From NCBI GenBank assembly GCA_016887485.1, contig CP069394.1, positions 1,488,001 through 1,552,000 on the forward strand: 64,000 nucleotides of DNA, written 5' to 3'. Position 1 is the stretch's first letter; the number at the start of each line of letters is the position of its first letter. The notes below the pieces were generated by a model. The model made no database searches, was not told the DNA's origin, and was given only the letters and a program-made list of their open reading frames with translations. A program made the translations under genes and the position numbers. Of this stretch, positions 52,776 to 61,458 are shown one piece after another. This DNA comes from Chloroflexota bacterium. GTDB lineage: Bacteria; Chloroflexota; Anaerolineae; Anaerolineales; Anaerolineaceae.

Positions 52776-53270
52776 CTACCCTTCAGAATAACCAAAATTA
52801 TCAATGAATTGAATTTGTTCCTGATTCTCCACCGCGCCTGGGATCGCCTGGCGCACCCAGGCATAGGCCTGAGGACCATCCAGGCCTAAAACCACCTTCG
52901 CCAGACAGGCTGCGAAGATCCCAGTCCGGCCTACGCCGGCATGACAATGGATCGCCACATTCTTCCCCTGATTGGCAGCATCCAGAACCTGCCCCAAGGC
53001 AATCCGGAACAAGTCAGGGTCTGGCGTGTGGAAATCCGGTGTCGGCAGGTAAATCACTTCCATCTCGGACATCGAATAAAGCTTCTTCAAATCCACCCCT
53101 GCCTTTGACCAGACTTCTTCCCAGGAAGTGAGCACCACCACAACATCAATGCCTGCATCAATATATGCGGGCATCACCACCCAATCCGGGTCAAACATTC
53201 TGCTGAAGGGCATTGGGCTTCGATATATTTTGCCTTTAAAACCATAAGGAAGTTCAGTTAGGATTTCCAA
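52776..53270 (-). CDS. Dual-specificity-type protein phosphatase
   Basis: A 164-residue cysteine phosphatase. The signature loop HCHAGVGRTG (HCx5R form) and an upstream Asp-containing loop near TPDFHTPDP are present. It cleaves phospho-Tyr, phospho-Ser/Thr or phosphoinositide substrates, the physiological target being unknown. The start is a TTG at 53270, with AGAGGAAAG about 14 bases upstream, so it could be short by a few residues. It converges on the DUF4261 gene with 2 bases between stops. Confidence 0.85.
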   Translation of the reverse strand: MEILTELPYGFKGKIYRSPMPFSRMFDPDWVVMPAYIDAGIDVVVVLTSWEEVWSKAGVDLKKLYSMSEMEVIYLPTPDFHTPDPDLFRIALGQVLDAANQGKNVAIHCHAGVGRTGIFAACLAKVVLGLDGPQAYAWVRQAIPGAVENQEQIQFIDNFGYSEG

Positions 53271-53403
53271 GATAATATTTCGCTTTCCTCTCTTATAAAA
53301 TAAACCAATTCAATTATACTTAGTGTTAGTTGGTATTTTGTGGTTTCCAAATATCAGAACATGACTCATTTAATAGCCAAGTTTGAATGATTTCGAGGGA
53401 ATA

Positions 53404-54852
53404 ATGAAATTAATTAAACTCAACTGCTCCGCCTGCGGCGCGCCCATCTCCATTCCAGAAGATATTGATCGATTAACCTGTTCAAACTGCGGGACGTTTC
53501 TTGTCCTGGAGCGCGGCGAAGGTTATTACGCGCTCAAGGCTGCGGAACAGATCAGCACTGCCATTCACGAAACCGGGCGTGGCACCCAGGATGCCATCCG
53601 GGAAGGCGCGCAGGAAACCCGCAAGGAACTCCAGCGGATGCAGCTCACCCAGGCTTATAATGCCGCCAACAGCGCCCTGAACGCCACCATGGCGGAGATA
53701 CGCTCCCTCACCCGCGGAGAGATGACCCCCGCCGCACTCCAACAATTGGACGCCTTGACCTTTCAGGAATGGACCCAATGGGAAGATATCCGCCGGGCAC
53801 AAATGCAGTTGGATATGCTGGAATTTGGCCCCATCGAACACAATGACCTGGCGCTCACGAATCAAAAGGATATGATCGATCACTCGATCCTGATCTTGCG
53901 CACCTGTCAGACTTCACCGGAAAACCAGGGGCTGATCAAATCTCTTCAGGAAGAAAAAGCGCTCTATCAGGAATACCACGATGAGCTGCAATCAAAATCG
54001 CAACGTCAGAAGATCGCTTCTTTTGCGATTGAAAAGCCCTTCAGCCAAGACCTCAACCAGCTGAAAGCGCAACTGGTCCAAATTCACACGGACTTACGCC
54101 ATTTAAATCAACAAGCACCATCCCCGGTTCTAAATAAGCTTAAATCGGAGCTTTTCAAACTTCAGATGGACCTCTCTCAGCACTTCCACCGGGAAGTTTA
54201 TCGTCAATGCTGGGGTGATCTGCCCCCTAACAGCGATCCCGGCAAAGATGCCGCTCGGATTGCACGCCACCTGGAATCCACCCAGGCCACCATCCGCTGG
54301 CTCTCACTGGTGCCCGATCCGCCCCGTCCCCTCCAGAAGGAGATCAAATCTCTACGCCGGCAGGAGAGAAAACTGCTAAAGAGTCATGGCGAGGCTCAGG
54401 AAATCAACAGAGTCCAAAACGCAGCCAAAATGCTCACTGCTGGCCTGGCATCACTTACGATTACAGCCCCCTTCAGCCAGAATCTGGATGAGGTCCGAAA
54501 CCAACTTACCACGTATAACCAGGACATCACCCATCTCAACCAGCAGCCGGCCACGCCCGAAGTGCGCCTGGCGCGTCAACAGGTCAGAGAACAATATCAG
54601 GAGTTTTTCAACCACTGGGCATCTCTTGAAAACGTTGAAATCTCACAACAACTGAAATCCAGCCACATCCAGCCCCCCTTCAGCTCGGATCTGGCACAAG
54701 CCATTGCGGATTACGAACTGGTCACCCAGGATGTCGCCCTGCTTAAAGAACGCCAATCCATTCCCGGCGTGCAGGCCATGTTCCAACAAGCCTTGACGAA
54801 ACAGCGCAATCTGTACAATCACCTGCTGAGACTAAAACAACAATCCGGCTGA
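53404..54852 (+). CDS. Zinc-ribbon protein with long helical repeats
   Basis: A 482-residue protein. The N-terminus has a zinc ribbon (CSACG and CSNCG) of the type also in the 924-3340 operon. A long helical region follows, with three units of about 100 residues (recognisable by FSQDLNQLKAQLVQIHTDLRHLNQQ, FSQNLDEVRNQLTTYNQDITHLNQQ and FSSDLAQAIADYELVTQDV, each cited in part). These make coiled-coil repeats. The function is unknown. It may be a scaffold. The ATG at 53404 has a GAGGGA element. It is transcribed alone. Confidence 0.7.
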   Translation: MKLIKLNCSACGAPISIPEDIDRLTCSNCGTFLVLERGEGYYALKAAEQISTAIHETGRGTQDAIREGAQETRKELQRMQLTQAYNAANSALNATMAEIRSLTRGEMTPAALQQLDALTFQEWTQWEDIRRAQMQLDMLEFGPIEHNDLALTNQKDMIDHSILILRTCQTSPENQGLIKSLQEEKALYQEYHDELQSKSQRQKIASFAIEKPFSQDLNQLKAQLVQIHTDLRHLNQQAPSPVLNKLKSELFKLQMDLSQHFHREVYRQCWGDLPPNSDPGKDAARIARHLESTQATIRWLSLVPDPPRPLQKEIKSLRRQERKLLKSHGEAQEINRVQNAAKMLTAGLASLTITAPFSQNLDEVRNQLTTYNQDITHLNQQPATPEVRLARQQVREQYQEFFNHWASLENVEISQQLKSSHIQPPFSSDLAQAIADYELVTQDVALLKERQSIPGVQAMFQQALTKQRNLYNHLLRLKQQSG

Positions 54853-54855
54853 CGG

Positions 54856-55635
54856 TCACGCCTTCTGGGGTAACGCAAATTTTCCCGTGTCATCCAGGCT
54901 AAATTGATCCACCGCCACCACCGCATCCAGATTCAGCGGGCCATAAAGGTGCGGAAAGAACTGCCCCTCCCCCAACAAATCCTCATAACGCACTTCGTCT
55001 TTCAGCTTATCCACGGCAACAGTCAGCAGCAGAAGGTCTTTCATGCCGCTATAGAAATTTTCAGCTACCTGCAAAACCTGTTCCGCACGTGAAAAGTGAA
55101 TAAAACCCTGGCTTTCCAGGCTGGCAGGCCGGTAATCGCCGGTCTTTTTTGCCGTTTTCCAATCCGCACGGGGCAGGATGTGATAAATCAGGTCGCCATA
55201 TCGCAGGGTCTGCAGGGTATGCACCACCATACCAGCCAGGTCCCGCCGAGGCCAAAAATCCGCCTCCCAGGCTTTTCTGAGCCGCTCGTAAGTCTCCCGC
55301 TCAATTTCCACCGGGCACATCGAGAGTTCCACCAGAAATTCTTCATCGCTGTGCAGATATAGTCCCAGGCGAGGGGCAAATTCCTTCTCCAACAGCCTCG
55401 CCAGGACTTCATCCGCCAGTGTATGTACCTTTTCCGGCAGGTCTTTCAGCCAGGGAACGGAATGCGCCAGGGCAGCGTGGCAGGCTTCGTGACAATAGAT
55501 ATGCAGGAGTTCTTCCCGCCCATCGGCGAAATCCTGATCCGCTAATTCGATATCCAGGGTCGTTTCAATCGCTTTGTTGATCGTTGCGAATGCTTCCAAC
55601 AGGGTTACCTGACCCTTATCATTTTTCTTTTTCAT
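54856..55635 (-). CDS. HExxH-containing domain fused to DUF952
   Basis: A 259-residue protein with two parts. The N-terminal 140 residues have the motif CHEACHAALAH, similar to a metal-site HExxH, in an otherwise unknown helical region. The C-terminal half (about 148-255) is a DUF952 domain, seen in LIYHILPRADW, GFIHFSRAEQVLQVAENF and PHLYGPLNLDAVV. DUF952 has an ADP-ribosyltransferase-like fold. The combination in one chain is unusual. The gene sits tail-to-tail with the coiled-coil gene. Confidence 0.65.
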   Translation of the reverse strand: MKKKNDKGQVTLLEAFATINKAIETTLDIELADQDFADGREELLHIYCHEACHAALAHSVPWLKDLPEKVHTLADEVLARLLEKEFAPRLGLYLHSDEEFLVELSMCPVEIERETYERLRKAWEADFWPRRDLAGMVVHTLQTLRYGDLIYHILPRADWKTAKKTGDYRPASLESQGFIHFSRAEQVLQVAENFYSGMKDLLLLTVAVDKLKDEVRYEDLLGEGQFFPHLYGPLNLDAVVAVDQFSLDDTGKFALPQKA

Positions 55636-55805
55636 GGCTCATATTATAACGCTGGTGACCGTTTCTCCACCTCCCCACAAAAATCCATTATGGTATAATT
55701 CCGACGAGAACAACTTGAGAAGTTGACTAATTCAGTGTGGTTATTTCCATCTGGAGTATAATCACTCGTACGACTTAACAAGAAACTATTTTAGGAGGAT
55801 GTCTG

Positions 55806-55997
55806 ATGAAGGTTACTGTTGATCAAGATCTGTGCCTGGGTTGCGGCATTTGCGAAGGTTTGGCCCCTGAGGTTTTCAGCCTGGCCAATGAGCCTTTCGC
55901 TGAAGTTTTAGTCGATCCCGTACCGGCTGAATTTGAAGATGCTGTCCGGCAGGCCGTGGAAGAATGCCCCGAAGAAGCTATCGTCATCGAAGAGTAA
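55806..55997 (+). CDS. 4Fe-4S ferredoxin
   Basis: A 63-residue ferredoxin of the Thermotoga type. Cluster ligands are Cys10, Cys13, Cys16 (CLGCGIC) and the distal Cys54 (EECPEEAI). The extra disulfide cysteines of the Thermotoga protein are absent. It moves single electrons in fermentative or H2-linked metabolism. TTAGGAGG precedes the ATG. A bidirectional terminator follows. It is a single-gene unit. Confidence 0.9.
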   Translation: MKVTVDQDLCLGCGICEGLAPEVFSLANEPFAEVLVDPVPAEFEDAVRQAVEECPEEAIVIEE

Positions 55998-56024
55998 TTA
56001 TTCCCTAGCGGATCAATGAAATCA

Positions 56025-56053
56025 AAGAGGCTCTCCAAAGTGGAGAGCCTCTA
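56025..56053. terminator. Bidirectional terminator of ferredoxin and LuxR genes
   Basis: Arms AGAGGCTCTCCA and TGGAGAGCCTCT form a 12-base stem around AAG. It lies between the ferredoxin stop (28 bases) and the stop of the convergent LuxR-type gene (12 bases), so it can serve both. Confidence 0.85.
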
Positions 56054-56064
56054 TTGATTTAAGC

Positions 56065-56469
56065 TCACACCTCCGGCCGGAAAAGCCCCAGCGCGACCGC
56101 CCGGGCCACCAGCTGCTGGATATTCTGCGCCTCCAGCCGCGCTTTCATATTCGCCACATAACCGCGGATCGTGCGCGGGCTGAGCCCCAACGCGATCGCA
56201 ATCTGTGCGGTTGTCATCCCTTCCCCCAACAGCACCAACACCTGCTGTTCCCGCGGGCTAAGCTTGGGCAGGTCCGCCTTCGGTTCAGCCTCGCTGTGAG
56301 TCACCACCACAATGCTCCCCTGCTGATGGGCAAAAAGCGGCCCATGTTCACCGGGCAGGTATTCTTCCCAGCGTCCCTGATTGACGGCCCGGACGATCCG
56401 CTCAGGTGGCGCATCAACATCCAATACCCTAAATGCGTCCGGTTCATTAAAAACTAATACGCTTGCCAT
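56065..56469 (-). CDS. Small LuxR-type regulator with damage-type operator
   Basis: A 134-residue protein. The C-terminal 65 residues are a LuxR-type helix-turn-helix (LSPREQQVLVLLGEGMTTAQI, then ALGLSPRTIRGYVANMKAR). The N-terminal part (MASVLVFNEPDAFRVL, WEEYLPGEHGPLF) is short, with no receiver domain, so it is not a classical response regulator. It may be a stand-alone transcription factor. GGAGG lies before the ATG at 56469. An in-frame start at 56508 lacks a binding site. Its promoter has a GAAC-N4-GTTC operator like the phage island's. Confidence 0.75.
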   Translation of the reverse strand: MASVLVFNEPDAFRVLDVDAPPERIVRAVNQGRWEEYLPGEHGPLFAHQQGSIVVVTHSEAEPKADLPKLSPREQQVLVLLGEGMTTAQIAIALGLSPRTIRGYVANMKARLEAQNIQQLVARAVALGLFRPEV

Positions 56470-56520
56470 CAATGGCAACCTCCTGAATGCCATTCCCTTT
56501 GCTGCCAATGCAATCTGAAG

Positions 56521-56577
56521 CGTTCTATAGATAGAACGTATGTTCTAATCTTACGTGAAGTATGGGTTCTTTGTCAA
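56521..56577 (-). promoter_or_regulatory. LuxR-gene promoter with paired operators
   Basis: On the minus strand TTGACA (56572-56577) and TAAGAT (56548-56553) are 18 bases apart. Directly downstream is TAGAACGTATGTTCTA (56532-56547), with GAAC-GTAT-GTTC in the core. A second inverted repeat CGTTCTATAGATAGAACG (56521-56538) overlaps it. The first box has the same form and position as the one in front of the phage-derived island. Confidence 0.7.
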
Positions 56578-56588
56578 GGTCGGGAGCG

Positions 56589-57800
56589 TTAAAGAATTTC
56601 GCCAGTTTTTCGGCCAGAACGAACCTGCAGAAACCAGAACGCCAGCACTGCCAGAACGCCCATGACCGCCCCGCCGAACCAGGGCGCCTGCGGTCCCAGG
56701 GTGTCACTGAGCAAGCCGCCCATCACCGGGCTGATGCCGGAGGCAAGGTTCCAGGTCAGGCCATAAAGGCTCATATAGCGGCCCCGCATCTCCACCGGTG
56801 CCAAATTTGCCGCCCGGGCGCTGGCCGTTGGTACGACGATCAATTCCCCCAAGGTCATCACCACCATCGCCAGCCAGAAGCCCCAATAGCCCGTAGAAAA
56901 AGCGATCAGCAGCGGTGCAACGATATAAAACATCGCCCCCCAGCGCATCACCTTCAGCGCGGGATGGCGTTGGGTTTGGCGGGTGATCAGCACCTGCAGG
57001 AAGACCACCATCAGTGCATTGGTGGTTGCCAACCAGCCATAGCGCTGCTCGCTGATCCCGAAACCGGTTTTGACGTAGACCGAAAGCAGCACCCAGATTA
57101 GCGACGTGGTCATCTGTACCAGCGTGAACGCGCCGACCAAGCCGATGAAGGGCTTATCACGCAGCGCCTGCCAATAACCCTTCAACTGATCCCGCAGTGA
57201 GCTGGCCGCAGCCGTGACCTCCGCCGGGATGGTCTCACGGGCAAAGACCAGCAGCATCACGCCATAAATCGCCAGCCCAGCCGCCGCGCCATACAACCCG
57301 ATCGTATAAGACTGTGCCAGCACGAACCCGCCGATGGCCGGGCCGGTCGCCACGCCGATATTGCGTGCCATCCGCAACAGGGCAAAGGCGTCCGCCCGCT
57401 TCTCCACCGGAAAGAGGTCCGCCATCATCGCATCAGTCCCCACCCGGTAGAGTGGGGAGAAGAGCCCGCTGGCCCCCAGGATCAGGGCGAAGGCACTATA
57501 ACTGTGAGCTTTACTGAGCATGAAATAACAGAGGCCGTTACCGATCAACCCCACCACCATCACGCCCTTGCGCCCCAGCCGGTCAATGATCGGTCCGGCA
57601 ACAATGGATGAGAGCAGCCCCGCCGTAGCGTTGACCGTCATCAAACTGGCCACCGCAGCCAGTGGCAGGGCCAGTGTCTCGCTGGCATAGATCATCAGAA
57701 ACGGCCAGATCATGGTCGTCCCCAGGGTGGAGAGGATCAGCCCGGCGAACATCAACCAGAACTGACGGGGATAATGAGGTGGAAGGACTTTGTCTTTCAT
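56589..57800 (-). CDS. Major facilitator superfamily transporter
   Basis: A 403-residue membrane protein with twelve predicted helices. The loop 2-3 motif is seen as AGPIIDRLGRKGVMVVGLI, cited by DRLGRKG, and a related one is in the second half. It resembles multidrug and sugar-efflux MFS (YdeE/DHA1-like) transporters. The substrate is unknown. A TATAAT lies only 9 bases before the ATG at 57800, so the mRNA may be leaderless. It starts 19 bases before the operator-containing promoter of the LuxR-type gene at its 3' end. Confidence 0.87.
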   Translation of the reverse strand: MKDKVLPPHYPRQFWLMFAGLILSTLGTTMIWPFLMIYASETLALPLAAVASLMTVNATAGLLSSIVAGPIIDRLGRKGVMVVGLIGNGLCYFMLSKAHSYSAFALILGASGLFSPLYRVGTDAMMADLFPVEKRADAFALLRMARNIGVATGPAIGGFVLAQSYTIGLYGAAAGLAIYGVMLLVFARETIPAEVTAAASSLRDQLKGYWQALRDKPFIGLVGAFTLVQMTTSLIWVLLSVYVKTGFGISEQRYGWLATTNALMVVFLQVLITRQTQRHPALKVMRWGAMFYIVAPLLIAFSTGYWGFWLAMVVMTLGELIVVPTASARAANLAPVEMRGRYMSLYGLTWNLASGISPVMGGLLSDTLGPQAPWFGGAVMGVLAVLAFWFLQVRSGRKTGEIL

Positions 57801-57828
57801 ATGTGGAAATTATATCAAGCAATAAAAA

Positions 57829-57849
57829 ACCTCCCAAAATCGGGAGGCA
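57829..57849 (-). terminator. Terminator of the 115-residue gene
   Basis: The stem CCTCCC-AAAAT-CGGGAGG, with a minus-strand T run (TTTTTTATT), follows the stop at 57857. It separates the hypothetical gene from the MFS gene's promoter. Confidence 0.8.
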
Positions 57850-57856
57850 AAAGGTT

Positions 57857-58204
57857 TCACAAATAAAACAACTGATTCCCCATAAAGATCAGGCGCACCG
57901 GCTGCTTACAGACCGCCACATCGGGCAAAGCGGCCAGCAGGGCGGCCACATAAGGCGCATTGAAGGACGAAAACTCCTCCGCAATCTCCAGCCCGGTCAG
58001 CTCCCGCCGTTCATAAAGCGCACCGAAAGCTTCTTCCAGCGTATCCCGGGCGATGCAGCGCGGCTTGCCGCTGACCACCGGTGAGAGCACCACACCATCC
58101 TCCCCCGGTACGGCCACCTCAAAGGGATGCCCGTAAACCAGGGTGCGCAGTTCCCGCCCATGCAGGCTCCGGATCTCCGGCCAGAGCTGCTCAGAAGTCA
58201 GCAT
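57857..58204 (-). CDS. Hypothetical protein of 115 residues
   Basis: A 115-residue soluble protein (SLHGRELRTLVYGHPFEV, APYVAALLAALPDV, RLIFMGNQLFYL). No family is recognised. No strong ribosome binding site is seen before the ATG at 58204. The following terminator supports it being a transcribed unit. It may be a small regulatory or enzyme-like domain. Confidence 0.45.
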   Translation of the reverse strand: MLTSEQLWPEIRSLHGRELRTLVYGHPFEVAVPGEDGVVLSPVVSGKPRCIARDTLEEAFGALYERRELTGLEIAEEFSSFNAPYVAALLAALPDVAVCKQPVRLIFMGNQLFYL

Positions 58205-58363
58205 GCGGCAGATCTCTTATTCATTTGTTGAGCGGAATCACAAATAAGCGGCTTCAAAGCGACAATAAACTCCTGCGTAGTGTTTCGTCCATCAACCTTG
58301 AAACGATTATACAACACGTTGGAATCAAAATAGAACCGGATTGAGATTACTTTCAGACATCAC

Positions 58364-59365
58364 CTATGGCTCATCCTGCGGGAAGGGCTGCTTACAAATG
58401 AACCCTATCGGTGCGGCAATGGGTGACCAAACACCGGTATTGAGGTAGATGATCACAGGCTCATCCAGGCCCACATAAGTCAATTCATATTCCTCGACCA
58501 GCAAATTTTCCACCATGAACGATCGCAGCCTGGTAGCCATAACTAATTCCTGATTTGGGCCAAGGAGATTATTCAAGTATTCCATCTTGCGGTCAATGGC
58601 TTGAAGGGACCCGCCACCCAGTAGAATGGGATTATTTTCAGAATACCCATAGGTGGGGTCTTCACTGATCTGACATTCGGCGGGTGAAACATAGATCGGA
58701 TCAAAAACCTGGAAATCATTCAAGATCTGATCTCGAATATCTACATAGGCCTCAAAAATATCACTTCTCAAGTTCCTGGCATAAATTTCAATATCAAATG
58801 AGAAAAACCGCCCATTTCCCGCATCCAAGACAAGCCAATCAATCATGCCTTCCGCTGACTCAGACTCATAATAAAAGATAATTTGCATAATCTCATGACC
58901 GTTTACCCACCAGGCTTCATCATTATTAATGACTGTAAGCTCCGGACTAAGACTGCTGATCTGGTCTTCGATACTCTGGATCTGATCGGCCAGGGTGAAA
59001 TCCGCATCGTGTTGAATATCGCTGATCCGAAGCCAGAAATTGCCATATTCGTTCTTGATGGACGTCGCCGAAAAATCAATATCCACGACGAAATCATGCC
59101 ATATATCATTTCCGGTGGGCATCGCAAAACTATACCCGCCTAGCGGCACTTGATAGATACCGGAATCAAAATAACCCTCAGACGGCATATTTATGGGTGT
59201 GGGCATTATGGTTGGTGTGGCCGTGTTGACCACCGTCGCCGTTGGCTGCGGCGTGTTGGTGGCTGTGGGCGTGGCCGTAGGCTGGGCAAGCAGCCCATCA
59301 CACCCTGACAGCACCAAACCGAGTAATGTGACGATAATGATGATTCTCAAGCGATTGGTTTTCAT
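58364..59365 (-). CDS. Lipoprotein of unknown function
   Basis: A 333-residue lipoprotein with signal peptide and lipobox VLSGCDG, followed by a Pro/Thr-rich linker (TATPTATNTPQPTATVV), typical of extracellular lipoproteins with a flexible tether. The rest has beta-rich segments with DIWHDFVVDID and WWVNGHEIMQIIFYY but no known motif. GAGGGAGG precedes the ATG at 59365. It neighbours another lipoprotein on the same strand. Confidence 0.65.
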   Translation of the reverse strand: MKTNRLRIIIIVTLLGLVLSGCDGLLAQPTATPTATNTPQPTATVVNTATPTIMPTPINMPSEGYFDSGIYQVPLGGYSFAMPTGNDIWHDFVVDIDFSATSIKNEYGNFWLRISDIQHDADFTLADQIQSIEDQISSLSPELTVINNDEAWWVNGHEIMQIIFYYESESAEGMIDWLVLDAGNGRFFSFDIEIYARNLRSDIFEAYVDIRDQILNDFQVFDPIYVSPAECQISEDPTYGYSENNPILLGGGSLQAIDRKMEYLNNLLGPNQELVMATRLRSFMVENLLVEEYELTYVGLDEPVIIYLNTGVWSPIAAPIGFICKQPFPQDEP

Positions 59366-59428
59366 AATGACCTCCCTCATCTGGATAGATTTGATAATCG
59401 TCTCGGACCTATTATAACGATTTCCGCT

Positions 59429-60031
59429 TCAATTTTCGGTCAGTGCTTGAACATAAAAGCTCATCCCCTCCACCATCTGCCGGAAAGTGGGCAGGAAGGG
59501 ATCCCAGGCTTCACGCGGCCCAAATCCGGCCAAATAGACCAGATGGCCGGGCAGGTAAATCAATTCCATCCGCCCCACATGGTAACTATCTCCCAATGGC
59601 CGGGCGATATCCAGGATCATAGCCGGGTTCTTTGCCACCCGCACTTCAGCGCTGTTATAAATTTCATAATCCGTATACGGCAGGAAGCGGGTCAGATAGT
59701 CTTCCAGCAGGAGCTGGGCGGCAGCGTTCATCTCTTCTTCGTTCTCACCGGGCAAGGTCGCAGCGATCATCACAATGGTGACCTCCGGTCCGCCCTCCGG
59801 CGGTGTCAGCCAGACCACATCAGGTGACTCAGCATCCACTTCGGTCTGCCAGCCCTCCGGGATCGGGATGGTAAAGATTCCGCTTGGGTGGGTATAGGTC
59901 TCTGCAGTCAATGGCAGCGCTTCACTTGCTGAAGATTGGCAGGCGGAGAGGATGAACAGGAAAATCAGGCCTATCAAGGCCCATAATTTTTCTCTCCGGT
60001 TTGATTTCGCCTCATCCGATAAGATACTCAT
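59429..60031 (-). CDS. Lipoprotein with PsbP/DUF1795-like beta domain
   Basis: A protein of about 200 residues. The signal peptide and lipobox FILSACQSS come after a short basic N-terminus. The rest (THPSGIFTIPIPEGWQTE, VTIVMIAAT, GRMELIYLPGHLVYLAGFG) resembles a PsbP or DUF1795-like fold. The role is unknown. The start near 60031 is chosen for the signal peptide. Farther upstream in-frame codons overlap the divergent YgjP-type gene. Confidence 0.6.
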   Translation of the reverse strand: MSILSDEAKSNRREKLWALIGLIFLFILSACQSSASEALPLTAETYTHPSGIFTIPIPEGWQTEVDAESPDVVWLTPPEGGPEVTIVMIAATLPGENEEEMNAAAQLLLEDYLTRFLPYTDYEIYNSAEVRVAKNPAMILDIARPLGDSYHVGRMELIYLPGHLVYLAGFGPREAWDPFLPTFRQMVEGMSFYVQALTEN

Positions 60032-60128
60032 GGTTACTTTCTTATCCAATTGACCATTCACTTTTCGCCACTCACCGTTCCACCCAGTATAATTGACCTG
60101 ATTATAACGAGAGGTCCCGCAAACAGCA

Positions 60129-60797
60129 ATGAAAATTGACCAGATCATCCGCAGCAACCGCCGCTCCATCAGCCTGGAAATTCATCCCGACGGCAAACTG
60201 GTGGTGCGCGCCCCGAAAATTGCGACCAACGCCCAGATCCAGGCACTGGTGAACCGCAAAGCAGACTGGATCGCCAAGAACCAGGCTAAAGCCACCAGCC
60301 GTTATGGTGACCTAAAGCCCAAGACCTTCTCCGCCGGTGAAACCTTCTGGTATCTCGGTGAGCAATACCCCCTGCAGTTCACCAACAGGCAAAGACCACC
60401 CCTTGAGCTTGACGGCGCGTTCATGCTCGCCCGCACGGCCCAGGAAAGGGCCAAAGAGGTCTTCATTGCCTGGTATCGGGAAGAAACCCGCCAGATCACA
60501 AGCCACTTCATTGATACCTATTCAAAGCAGTATGGTTTCAAGGTTAAAGGCGTCAGGATCACCAGTGCAAAAACCCGCTGGGGCAGCTGCTCCGCTAACC
60601 ACACCCTGAACTTCACTTACCGGCTCAGCATGGCGCCCATCGAAGTGGTCGAATATGTTGTGGTGCATGAATTAGCCCATCTCAAGGTTCGCAATCACAG
60701 CAAAGATTTCTGGAATCTGGTTGGGCAGCTCAAGCCGGATTACAAAACCAACCGACGTTGGTTGAAAGAAAACGGTGTCCGGCTGACCCTGGAATGA
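60129..60797 (+). CDS. YgjP-like (DUF45, M48-type) metallopeptidase
   Basis: A 222-residue protein of the YgjP/DUF45 family. The zinc motif is VVHELAHLKVRNHS (HExxH plus a downstream His), with KTRWGSCSANHTL before it. The N-terminus IIRSNRRSISLEI is typical. Members are predicted metallopeptidases and often neighbour restriction systems in other genomes; none is seen here. The first 120 bases overlap the region upstream of the divergent lipoprotein gene. No strong ribosome binding site is present. Confidence 0.88.
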   Translation: MKIDQIIRSNRRSISLEIHPDGKLVVRAPKIATNAQIQALVNRKADWIAKNQAKATSRYGDLKPKTFSAGETFWYLGEQYPLQFTNRQRPPLELDGAFMLARTAQERAKEVFIAWYREETRQITSHFIDTYSKQYGFKVKGVRITSAKTRWGSCSANHTLNFTYRLSMAPIEVVEYVVVHELAHLKVRNHSKDFWNLVGQLKPDYKTNRRWLKENGVRLTLE

Positions 60798-60915
60798 CGG
60801 CCAGCGTTAACCCGCTCCTAACCCCCTGAAAACAATCCCGGCCACCATTTTTGTTAAAATGAAAGAGATCAAGCACCTTTGAAAGTCCATTATCGGTAAC
60901 CTCCGGAGGTTTTTT

Positions 60916-61353
60916 ATGACAGCAGACTCCCCCACCAAAGTACTCTTCCTCTGCACCGGCAATTCCTGCCGGAGCCAGATGGCCGAAGCCTGGCTGCGTG
61001 AACTGGGCGGCGACGACTTCACAGTCTACAGCGCTGGTCTGGAACCCCACGGCGTAAACCCCAACACGATCATCGTGATGGAAGAACTGGGGATTGATAT
61101 GAACAGTCACCGCTCCAAACAATTGGATGAATATATCGGTCAGGTGGATTTTGACTATCTGATCACCGTCTGCGGGAATGCAGATGAGCGCTGCCCCTAC
61201 TTCCCCGGCATGGGCATTCGAATGCACTGGCCCTTCCAGGATCCCGCGGTCTTTGAAGGTCCCGAAGATGAGAAACTCGATTTCTTCCGCAAAGTGCGGG
61301 ATCAAATCAAAGGTAAAATCCAGAATTGGCTGGATCAGGAATTTCAGCCGTAG
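60916..61353 (+). CDS. arsC: Arsenate reductase, low-molecular-weight phosphatase type
   Basis: A 145-residue thioredoxin-coupled reductase. The phosphate loop is LCTGNSCRSQMAEAW (CX5R with Cys and Arg), and the redox pair is in VCGNADERCP. The mechanism passes a disulfide through three cysteines. It reduces arsenate to arsenite. No arsenite pump or ArsR lies next to it. CGGAGG is upstream of the ATG. The pattern of the three cysteines fits the pI258 class, but phosphatase activity instead cannot be ruled out. Confidence 0.85.
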   Translation: MTADSPTKVLFLCTGNSCRSQMAEAWLRELGGDDFTVYSAGLEPHGVNPNTIIVMEELGIDMNSHRSKQLDEYIGQVDFDYLITVCGNADERCPYFPGMGIRMHWPFQDPAVFEGPEDEKLDFFRKVRDQIKGKIQNWLDQEFQP

Positions 61354-61383
61354 CCCATTTCCATCTACAAATATTTATTAAGC

Positions 61384-61412
61384 TAAGAGACGCTGCTTGC
61401 AGCGTCTCTTTA
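61384..61412 (+). terminator. Terminator of the arsenate reductase gene
   Basis: Arms AAGAGACGCTG and CAGCGTCTCTT form an 11-base stem with loop CTTG, followed by TATTGTTTG. It lies about 30 bases after the stop codon. Confidence 0.85.
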
Positions 61413-61458
61413 TTGTTTGTTTCCTTTTCACCATCCCCCATTCACCACCCACGGGTTT

